Part shown: piece by piece, positions 7,056-13,270 of the stretch
Layout of the letters: each line of letters begins with the position of its first letter
Position numbering within the stretch: position 1 is the first letter of the stretch
Origin: Chlorobiota bacterium
Lineage (GTDB): Bacteria; Bacteroidota; Bacteroidia; Bacteroidales; F082
Direction of reading: 5' to 3'
Assembly: GCA_030596395.1 (NCBI GenBank)
Contig: JAUVKF010000034.1
Location: 1 to 36,098, forward strand
DNA length: 36,098 nt
The notes under the pieces: generated by a model
The model's input: only the letters and a program-made list of their open reading frames with translations
Told to the model about the DNA's origin: nothing
Databases searched by the model: none
Translations under genes and position numbers: made by a program

Positions 7056-8702
7056 ATGAATGCAATGAAAACAATTACCCGGGTCACAGTTCAGATACTA
7101 CTTTTTGTATTGATAGTATTTACGGTGATCATGAGTTTTTATGCATGCCAGAAGATTGAGGATCCATCAAGAGGAGCAAAGTTGATCGTTAATTATGACG
7201 TGCTAAAAACCAACATCAATGTCAGGTTTTTTGACGCAGCAACAGGCCAGCGAATTGGTGCTGAAGATGGACAACAGGTTTCGGTAGTAATAACAGGGGA
7301 ATCTGCTTCAGCCGTAATTGACATGTCAGGTGTAAGTGGAAAAACATATAAATCAGGAGCAGGTTATATGACCTTGTACCTGAATCCCAATGTAGAATTT
7401 CATCCTTCGCCTGAAAATCCAATACGGTTTACACTGGTTGGGAAGCTTGAAGGATATCTTCAGGCTAGCAGAAGCATGGTTATTTCCGAAGAAGGTAATT
7501 ATTTTGTTGATATACCGATGATACAAAGTCAATTGCCGCCGGAAGGAGTTGTAATTATGAAGGGAACAGAACTGGGAAAAGTCTATCATGGCGAAGTAAT
7601 TGAGGCTGTTTCACTGGAAACAAACAACAAGGAGGCTTCAGTTTTTATTCCTGAAGGCACGATAATTAAAGATGAAAAAGATAGATTATTAAACGGTTAT
7701 TTAAACATTGAAATAACTTATTTCGATAACCTGAACGATCATTCCCTGGCGGCATTTCCGGGAGGACTGATGTCGGGTTTACAAAAGGATGGAGTAACAA
7801 AAGATGGTGTATTTTATTCAGCCGGATTTGTATCCATAAAGGTTAGTGATAAAAATGGACGCGTTGCAAAAACTTTTGAAGGCCAGGCATTACAATTAAC
7901 GCTCGTGGTTCCTGATCAAACTTACAATCCAAATACATCAACCAATGTAAATTCAGGAGATGGGCTTTCAGTATTTAGTTTTGATTCTTCCTTAGGTTCG
8001 TGGAATTTTGAACAGTCATCAAATATAAGCATGTCAGATAACGGACTGGAAGTCTCAGCTCAGCTCAATCACCTGTCATATTGGAACTTTGGTTGGTTTT
8101 TTGGTAACAACTGCGACATGGGTGTTGAATTGCTTTTTACAGGAGATCAATCGGGTTGCGAATGTGTAAATGTTAAGGGCATTATGCGGAAATCGGAAGA
8201 TGATACCTTTTTGAGGTTTGTAAATTTAGAGGCTTGCAATGGCGAGCCGGTAACAATAACCAATGCTCCTGCCGATTTACCTGTTTACATTGAATGGGAA
8301 AATACTGATTGCTCAAATTATTACGTTGATCCTGCATCGAACCCACTGCACATCAGTAATTTGTGTGGCAGTTCCCAATACCAGATCCCAATGTTGAGCG
8401 AGTCGGGACAAACAACTATTGTAGCGATAGAGATAACAGCACGTTGTTCCGAATATCCTGATATAGAAGTTCGTCCTACTTTTGGTTTTTGGTTTCGCGA
8501 GGCGGATGGTGTGTGCTGGAGATGGGCATTTATGACCAATGGCATTGCCGATATTTGCGATGTGGAAATTGGTAAGAATTATGTTATCGGAGCCTATTAC
8601 GAAAACCAGTGGAACGAGTGGGAAGTAACTGTTCAGCAAAGCGAATATGTCGTTCTTGATATGGCACTGCCTGATGGCGTGTGTGAAACACTTTTCAATT
8701 AA
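7056..8702 (+). CDS. Large surface lipoprotein of unknown function
   Basis: This 548-residue protein has a hydrophobic N-terminus ending in a lipobox-like MSFYAC (Cys about residue 31), so it is probably a lipoprotein. A beta-rich region (about 40-160) resembles a carboxypeptidase-regulatory-like fold. It is followed by EASVFIPEGTIIKD...GYLNIEITYF (about 190-230), a pattern recurring in Bacteroidota surface proteins. The C-terminal third is Cys-rich (NNCDMG, SGCECVNVKG, ARCSEYPD, CVETLFN-like end as GVCETLFN), suggesting disulfides and an extracytoplasmic site. Start: ATG 7056 or ATG 7065. It lies 27 bp behind the OMP gene, and a terminator follows at 8728. Confidence 0.75.
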   Translation: MNAMKTITRVTVQILLFVLIVFTVIMSFYACQKIEDPSRGAKLIVNYDVLKTNINVRFFDAATGQRIGAEDGQQVSVVITGESASAVIDMSGVSGKTYKSGAGYMTLYLNPNVEFHPSPENPIRFTLVGKLEGYLQASRSMVISEEGNYFVDIPMIQSQLPPEGVVIMKGTELGKVYHGEVIEAVSLETNNKEASVFIPEGTIIKDEKDRLLNGYLNIEITYFDNLNDHSLAAFPGGLMSGLQKDGVTKDGVFYSAGFVSIKVSDKNGRVAKTFEGQALQLTLVVPDQTYNPNTSTNVNSGDGLSVFSFDSSLGSWNFEQSSNISMSDNGLEVSAQLNHLSYWNFGWFFGNNCDMGVELLFTGDQSGCECVNVKGIMRKSEDDTFLRFVNLEACNGEPVTITNAPADLPVYIEWENTDCSNYYVDPASNPLHISNLCGSSQYQIPMLSESGQTTIVAIEITARCSEYPDIEVRPTFGFWFREADGVCWRWAFMTNGIADICDVEIGKNYVIGAYYENQWNEWEVTVQQSEYVVLDMALPDGVCETLFN

Positions 8703-8727
8703 TTTATCAGTAAATTTCTTATAAATG

Positions 8728-8767
8728 AAAAATGGGGTAACAATTATTTTATCAATTCCCCGTTTTT
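8728..8767 (+). terminator. Rho-independent terminator after the OMP-lipoprotein operon
   Basis: AAAAATGGGG (8728-8737) pairs with CCCCGTTTTT (8758-8767) over 10 bp including one G-U, with a T run built into the 3' arm. It lies 26 bp after the stop at 8702. Confidence 0.7.
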
Positions 8768-8773
8768 GTTGGG

Positions 8774-8781
8774 TATCTTTG
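8774..8781 (+). promoter_or_regulatory. -7 box (TATCTTTG) for the lipoprotein at 8825
   Basis: TAnnTTTG match directly after the terminator and 43 bp before the ATG at 8825; a clear -33 element is not seen. Confidence 0.45.
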
Positions 8782-8824
8782 AGTTAGTTGTAGGAAGACT
8801 AATAGAAATTTAAATTTAATTATT

Positions 8825-9628
8825 ATGAAAAAATTATTGATTTATTCCGTAGTGATTGGTTTTATCCTTTCAATTGGAGTAGTTTCATGTAAAAAAGAAA
8901 ACAATGAACCTGCTCCTGATCTTCCTCCTGAATCTTCCTTCATAATGGATTTTTCAGGTTTCTCAAATCCTGATGATACGTTGTCTTCAAGAGGTATTGC
9001 AACTTATCAAAACTGGGGACACGCCTACACAAATGTTGTGGTTTGGAGCACAATCATCAAGGTTGGGCTTGCAGTTCCTGTTGCTGCCTTTTATGAGTCA
9101 TTTAATCACGAGGCCGTTTATCATCCTGATGAAAACAACTGGACCTGGAGTTATAACTTTAAGGTTAGTGGAATATGGCACGAAGCCGAATTAACCGGTT
9201 TTATAGTTAGTGATACTGTAAATTGGGAAATGCGCATTACTAAGGATGGACAGTATAACGACTTTTTATGGTATACCGGTAAAAACAGTTTCGACCGTAG
9301 CGGTGGCTACTGGATTCTGAATGAAAACCCAACCAATCCTAATGAAATGTTGCGCATCGATTGGACCTATGATGGAGGTGGTATTGGTGATATTAAATAC
9401 ACCAATATTATTCCTGGAGGCGCTGAAAATGGTGGATACATTTTCTATGGAACTTCAGCAGGCGACATGACCCGGTTTTATGATATCTATACTAAAGGAC
9501 AGGATAACCTGACCGAGATTGAATGGAGCCACACCGATTATCATGGGCATGTTAAGGATCCCAATAAGTTTGGAGATAGTGACTGGCATTGCTGGGATAC
9601 TACATTGCAAGATGTGATTTGTCCCTAA
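8825..9628 (+). CDS. Lipoprotein, Trp/Tyr-rich, unknown function
   Basis: This 267-residue protein has a signal peptide with lipobox VVSC (Cys22), then an acidic, Pro-rich linker (ENNEPAPDLPPESS) as is usual for surface lipoproteins. The body is rich in Trp, Tyr, Asn and Gly, with strands such as NNWTWSYNFKVSG, NWEMRITKDG and LRIDWTYDGGG, suggesting a beta-sandwich. No catalytic motif stands out. It has its own -7 box and a terminator on each side, so it is a one-gene transcription unit. Similar short lipoproteins occur across Bacteroidota without assigned function. Confidence 0.8.
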   Translation: MKKLLIYSVVIGFILSIGVVSCKKENNEPAPDLPPESSFIMDFSGFSNPDDTLSSRGIATYQNWGHAYTNVVVWSTIIKVGLAVPVAAFYESFNHEAVYHPDENNWTWSYNFKVSGIWHEAELTGFIVSDTVNWEMRITKDGQYNDFLWYTGKNSFDRSGGYWILNENPTNPNEMLRIDWTYDGGGIGDIKYTNIIPGGAENGGYIFYGTSAGDMTRFYDIYTKGQDNLTEIEWSHTDYHGHVKDPNKFGDSDWHCWDTTLQDVICP

Positions 9629-9652
9629 GCCCTAATTAAAATCAAAAGAACG

Positions 9653-9685
9653 AAAACAGCGTGGCCCATTGGTTACGCTGTTTTT
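9653..9685 (+). terminator. Rho-independent terminator after the lipoprotein gene
   Basis: AAAACAGCGT (9653-9662) and ACGCTGTTTT (9675-9684) form a perfect 10-bp stem with a 12-nt loop and a T run. Confidence 0.85.
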
Positions 9686-9734
9686 GGTTAGCTGAAATTG
9701 TTAATTTTCCTATCTTGCCACCTTTTAATACCGG

Positions 9735-10502
9735 ATGAAAAAGATTGGAATAACAGGGGCTAACGGGCATGTAGGTGCTAACTTAGTTCGGCGGCTTTTA
9801 AAAGATGAATACGAAATCCGTGTCCTGCAATACCATGATCATGAAGCGTTTGATGGTTTAAATGTAGAAGCAGTACCTGGCGATTTAAATGATCCTGAAT
9901 CACTGGTTCCTTTTTGTAAAGATTTGGATGTACTAATCCATCTGGCAGCTAAGATCACAATCGGCAGTAACAAATATGAAAGTGTATATAAGATCAATGT
10001 TGACGGAACCAAAAACCTGGTGCAAGCAGCAAAAAAAGCCGGTGTAAAACGATATATTCATTTCAGTTCCATTCATGCCCTGGTTCATGAGCCGCTTGAT
10101 CAGCCAATGAACGAGATGCAGCCACTGGCATTAGATTCTTCAATAGCATACGAAAAAACAAAATCGATAGCAGATGAATGGGTTATGGGGCAACAGGCCA
10201 ATAATTTTGATGTGATAGTCCTTAACCCGACAGCCATACTTGGTCCTTGCGATTTTAAACCATCATTAATGGGGCAACTGATCATCCGTTTATACAACGG
10301 AAGCCTGCCCGGCCTCGTCCCCGGAGGTTACGATTGGGTAGATGTAAGGGACATTTGTGATGCAGCATCTAATGCAATATTCCAGGGAAAAGGTGGCGAA
10401 AGATATATTTTATCGGGCACCTGGAAAAGCATTGGCGATTTTGCAAAATTGCTGGGAGCAGTTACAGATAAAAACATTAATAAACCAATATTCCCATTGT
10501 GA
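9735..10502 (+). CDS. NAD(P)-dependent epimerase / 3-beta-HSD-like SDR, cut by in-frame TGA
   Basis: The 255 residues visible are the N-terminal part of an extended short-chain dehydrogenase/reductase. They show the nucleotide-binding TGANGHVG (residues 7-14), an acidic GDLND at 49-53, HLAAKI at 69-74, S111/S112 and the catalytic Y139-x-x-x-K143. The ORF stops at a TGA (10500-10502, codon 256), but the same frame continues for 72 more codons of clear SDR C-terminus to a stop at 10719-10721. Related proteins normally have Trp before LARLGLPF, so TGG to TGA is the simplest explanation. Partner gene: the 5-alpha-reductase downstream, which suggests hydroxysteroid-type substrates; this is an inference. 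The product is truncated unless the TGA is read through or is a sequence error. Confidence 0.85.
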   Translation: MKKIGITGANGHVGANLVRRLLKDEYEIRVLQYHDHEAFDGLNVEAVPGDLNDPESLVPFCKDLDVLIHLAAKITIGSNKYESVYKINVDGTKNLVQAAKKAGVKRYIHFSSIHALVHEPLDQPMNEMQPLALDSSIAYEKTKSIADEWVMGQQANNFDVIVLNPTAILGPCDFKPSLMGQLIIRLYNGSLPGLVPGGYDWVDVRDICDAASNAIFQGKGGERYILSGTWKSIGDFAKLLGAVTDKNINKPIFPL

Positions 10503-10721
10503 CTGGCAAGGCTAGGACTTCCTTTTATCCAGTTTTATTCAAAGCTAAGTGGACAACACCCTTTGTATACCAATCAATCTTTATCAATTTTACAGGAAGG
10601 AAATAAAAACATATGTAACGATAAAGCGAAAAAAGAACTGGGCTTTCAATCCAGGCCTTTGGCAGATACACTGAAAGATACGGTAGGATGGTTTAAAGAA
10701 AATAATTATATAAATAAATGA
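10503..10721 (+). pseudogene. 3' part of the SDR gene beyond the in-frame TGA
   Basis: In the same frame as 9735-10502 and with no other stop, this encodes LARLGLPFIQFYSKLSGQ and later KAKKELGFQSRPL, ADTLKDTVGWFKENN: the substrate-binding C-terminal end typical of extended SDRs. The natural stop TGA (10719-10721) overlaps the ATG of the next gene (ATGA). It has no start codon of its own in this frame. The TGA at 10500 is followed by C, a context considered weak for UGA termination in E. coli. Confidence 0.8.
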
Positions 10722-11485
10722 TTATCAGCTCAGAAACTTACTTTATATTATTGTACATCTGGATGGGTATAGCCGTTGTCACCATGCCTTTTTTGCTCAA
10801 GATCACAGTACCTTATGGAAGGCACACAACAAATACCTGGGGTCCATTGCTAAACAATCGTTTATCCTGGGTGTTGATGGAAGTTCCTGTGGTCATTGTT
10901 TTTTCATGGTTGTTTTTTTCAGGAGATGCCGAAAAAACTTTGCCTGTGTATATTTTCTATAGCCTGTTTATGCTGCATTATTTTCATAGAATTTTCATAT
11001 TTCCCTTCATCATAAAAGGTAAGAACAAAAAAACGCCCCTTGTAATCATCTTATTTGCAACGGTTTTCAACCTGTTGAATGGTTTTTTTAATGGCTATTG
11101 GTTTGGCTATCTGAATGATTTTCACTACGGTATAAGCTGGTTAACCGACTGGCGGTTTATTTTGGGCGTAGTTTTATTTTTTGCCGGCATGTACATTAAT
11201 ATTACATCCGATCAAACACTCATCAATCTTCGTAAAGGTGGTAAAACAGGATATTATATTCCTTATGGTGGAATGTTCAAATATGTGTCATCCCCAAACC
11301 TGTTTGGCGAGATCATTGAATGGCTGGGTTGGGCGATGATGAGTTGGTGCCTACCTTCTTTCTCTTTTGCACTATGGACAATTGCCAATCTTATTCCACG
11401 GGCCAGAGACCATCACCGCTGGTACCATAGAAAATTTAAAGATTATCCGAAAGAAAGAAAAGCAGTTATTCCCTTTTTGATTTAA
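10718..11485 (+). CDS. Steroid 5-alpha-reductase family protein (3-oxo-5-alpha-steroid 4-dehydrogenase)
   Basis: This 255-residue polytopic membrane protein is remarkably like vertebrate SRD5A1/2 in length and motifs. It has YGRHTT near residue 34 and MEVPVV in the next helix. It then has GMYINITSDQTLINLR, GYYIPYGGMFKYVS, SPNLFGEIIEWLGWA and, at the C-terminus, ARDHHRWYHRKFKDYP, ERKAVIPFLI. These last segments hold the NADPH- and substrate-binding residues of the family, which reduces the delta-4 double bond of 3-oxosteroids. The start overlaps the SDR stop (ATGA), implying translational coupling. The actual substrate here (host or environmental steroid, or another enone lipid) cannot be told from sequence. 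Confidence 0.88.
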   Translation: MIISSETYFILLYIWMGIAVVTMPFLLKITVPYGRHTTNTWGPLLNNRLSWVLMEVPVVIVFSWLFFSGDAEKTLPVYIFYSLFMLHYFHRIFIFPFIIKGKNKKTPLVIILFATVFNLLNGFFNGYWFGYLNDFHYGISWLTDWRFILGVVLFFAGMYINITSDQTLINLRKGGKTGYYIPYGGMFKYVSSPNLFGEIIEWLGWAMMSWCLPSFSFALWTIANLIPRARDHHRWYHRKFKDYPKERKAVIPFLI

Positions 11486-11640
11486 TCCAGTGCTTAGTGA
11501 ATAAATATATCGGTATATCGGAGAACAAATTTCCAAGTACTGGATCAGTATTAGCCTATTGCTTAGCAACTATCTATTCGTTGCAAGGAATTGCAAAATA
11601 AAGTGATGCTAATTGTGCTACGCTATTTATTTAGATTCAA
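11486..11640. repeat. Intergenic repeat region R1 (upstream of T9SS cargo gene)
   Basis: Contains TCCAGTGCTT (11486-11495) pairing with AAGTACTGGA (11535-11544, one G-U) and a doubled TATATCGG. The 44-bp block at 11551-11594 (TTAGCCTATT...GAATTGC) is a diverged copy of 12497-12541. It ends with GTGCTACGC, which is inverted relative to GCGTAGCA at 12446. Confidence 0.6.
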
Positions 11641-11654
11641 AAGGTTGATTTTCC

Positions 11655-11685
11655 TTGACTTCACACTGGAGTAATAGTACCTTTG
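11655..11685 (+). promoter_or_regulatory. Promoter of the T9SS cargo gene
   Basis: TTG (11655-11657), a 20-bp spacer and TACCTTTG (11678-11685) match the Bacteroidota -33/-7 pattern. The predicted start of transcription is about 15-20 nt before ATG 11709. Confidence 0.6.
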
Positions 11686-11708
11686 TAATAATTATTAAAA
11701 CCAATAAA

Positions 11709-12377
11709 ATGAAACGGTACTTTAGTATTTTGTTATTGCTTCTGCTCCCCTTATTTACATTTTCCCAAAACGGATATCTCTATGCTGAAGTTGACAGCAA
11801 CTATGTAACATTCTGGCATACAGGCACTGAACGCATTTGTGGTGCGTTATATGAGATGGATATTATTGTTGATGCAAATCAAATTGATTGGCTGCAAAAT
11901 AATGTTGGTGATATGGCCTATTGCATTTGCAATTACGACCTTTCGGTAACTATCGGCCCATTGGCTGACGGGCAGTATGAGGCGGATATTTATAGTATTG
12001 AATTAACAGGGCCTGATACAATTTATTATGGCACAATTCAATTTGAGATCGAAACAGCTCAATCGCCTGATTCGACTTCAATTGTAAGTCAATATTCAGG
12101 TCCTTGCTATAATATGGTAAACATTGAGGAACAAAAACAAACAAACTTTGATATTCAGGTAAATGCCACAAATACAACCGTATATATTAATTGCCCTGAT
12201 AAATACCAAATGACCGATATAGTTGTCTTCGATCAAACCGGAAAATGTGTTTTTCGCACTAATGTTTCAGGTATTACCAAAACGCAAATAGATATATCTG
12301 CTTTTTCGGGTGGAATGTATATTGTAACCGCCAGAACAAAATCCGGATTATCTACTGGCAAATTTGTTAAATACTAA
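11709..12377 (+). CDS. Small secreted protein with T9SS type A sorting domain
   Basis: Start ATG 11709, just after the promoter, gives 222 residues with a clean signal peptide (MKRYFSILLLLLLPLFTFSQ). ATG 11655 is rejected because it overlaps the promoter and precedes the signal peptide. The middle is a beta-rich domain with paired cysteines (RICGALYEMD, AYCICNYDLS, SGPCYN). The last about 75 residues are a type A C-terminal sorting domain: VVFDQTGKCVF, TQIDISAFSGGMYIV, and a short basic end GKFVKY. Such domains direct export through the type IX system, whose SprA channel is encoded 1 kb downstream. Function of the passenger is unknown. Diverged repeat copies flank the gene on both sides. Confidence 0.85.
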   Translation: MKRYFSILLLLLLPLFTFSQNGYLYAEVDSNYVTFWHTGTERICGALYEMDIIVDANQIDWLQNNVGDMAYCICNYDLSVTIGPLADGQYEADIYSIELTGPDTIYYGTIQFEIETAQSPDSTSIVSQYSGPCYNMVNIEEQKQTNFDIQVNATNTTVYINCPDKYQMTDIVVFDQTGKCVFRTNVSGITKTQIDISAFSGGMYIVTARTKSGLSTGKFVKY

Positions 12378-12445
12378 TAAAGAGGAAGAAACTAACCTAA
12401 CCATTTCAGTGTTAATCACTTTCATCTTCAAAGCGATTACCCCAT

Positions 12446-12482
12446 GCGTAGCAATTATTTATTCATCGTCGCCAAGGAATTT
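12446..12482. repeat. Intergenic repeat copy R2a
   Basis: GCGTAGCAATTATTTATTC followed by ATCGTCGCCAAGGAATTT is a diverged copy of the block in R1 and of the copy starting at 12497. It forms the right flank of the cargo gene. Confidence 0.5.
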
Positions 12483-12496
12483 TTCAACACTGGTTT

Positions 12497-12555
12497 TTAG
12501 CCTAATACTAAGCAATTATCTATTCGTCGCCAAAAAATTGCTTAGCATTAGGCTA
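12497..12555. repeat. Intergenic repeat copy R2b with long hairpin
   Basis: TAGCCTAATACTAAGCAATT (12498-12517) and AATTGCTTAGCATTAGGCTA (12536-12555) are reverse complements at 19 of 20 positions, with an 18-nt loop ATCTATTCGTCGCCAAAA. No T tract follows, so it is not a standard terminator. It resembles a REP/MITE-like palindromic element lying 84 bp before ruvA. Confidence 0.75.
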
Positions 12556-12586
12556 TTGGTCTATATCGGGCTGTCAAGATTTATCC

Positions 12587-12594
12587 TATTTTTG
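12587..12594 (+). promoter_or_regulatory. -7 box (TATTTTTG) before ruvA
   Basis: TAnnTTTG match 45 bp before the ruvA ATG, with no convincing -33 partner. It would drive ruvA and sprA. Confidence 0.35.
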
Positions 12595-12639
12595 CTCGTT
12601 TAGCAAACCTGAGAACCAACAACAAACCCTGCAGGTAAT

Positions 12640-13221
12640 ATGTACGAATTTCTAAGCGGTAAACTTGCCGAAAAGAATCCCACTTATGTGGTAATCGAAA
12701 ACAATGGAATTGGTTATATGATCAATATTTCATTGAACACCTTTTCAAAAATCAAAGACCTGAATGATGTAAAATTATTCACCCATTTTTATGTGCGTGA
12801 AGATGCGCAGATTTTATTTGGATTTGCCGATGAAACCGAAAGGGAATTGTTCAGGTTCTTATTATCCGTTTCCGGGGTTGGAGCATCCACAGCAAGACTT
12901 ATTTTATCATCATTAACAACGGAAGAAGTTTACGAAGCAATCACACAGGGAAATGCGCCTGTTCTTCAGAGTGTTAAAGGTGTTGGCGGAAAAACTGCCC
13001 AACGAATTATAATTGATTTAGGTGATAAACTGACAAAAGCCGGAATTGAGCTTGAAAAAGTTGATTTTAGCCACAATACATTAAAAGATGAAGCGTTATC
13101 AGGGTTACTGATATTGGGTTTTAATAAAACCACTGCTGAAAAGGCTGTAAACAGGATACTAAAACGGGGTTCGGTATCGAGCGTAGAAGAACTGATTAAA
13201 GAGGCACTGAAGGCTTTGTAA
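12640..13221 (+). CDS. ruvA: Holliday junction branch migration protein RuvA
   Basis: This 193-residue protein has normal RuvA length. The N-terminal OB-fold begins MYEFLSGKLAEKNPTYVVIE. Two helix-hairpin-helix motifs follow, SGVGASTARLILSSL (about 78-92) and KGVGGKTAQRIIIDL (about 113-127), and then the C-terminal RuvB-contacting domain (DEALSGLLILGFNKTTAEKA...LIKEALKAL). RuvA binds four-way junctions and loads the RuvB motor during recombinational repair. It lies 49 bp upstream of sprA on the same strand. The ruvA-sprA linkage is common in Bacteroidota and probably reflects shared transcription. Confidence 0.97.
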   Translation: MYEFLSGKLAEKNPTYVVIENNGIGYMINISLNTFSKIKDLNDVKLFTHFYVREDAQILFGFADETERELFRFLLSVSGVGASTARLILSSLTTEEVYEAITQGNAPVLQSVKGVGGKTAQRIIIDLGDKLTKAGIELEKVDFSHNTLKDEALSGLLILGFNKTTAEKAVNRILKRGSVSSVEELIKEALKAL

Positions 13222-13270
13222 CGAACCTCGAAACAACAAGAAATTAGGCGCTTTGGGGATAGTGAGAAGG

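Noticed and set aside
10500-10502. Selenocysteine at the SDR TGA
   Set aside because: Homologous position is Trp-like, no SECIS-like hairpin was recognised after the codon, and SDRs do not use selenocysteine.
12364-12603. 79-codon ORF after the T9SS cargo gene
   Set aside because: It runs through the intergenic repeats and hairpin and has no protein-like pattern.
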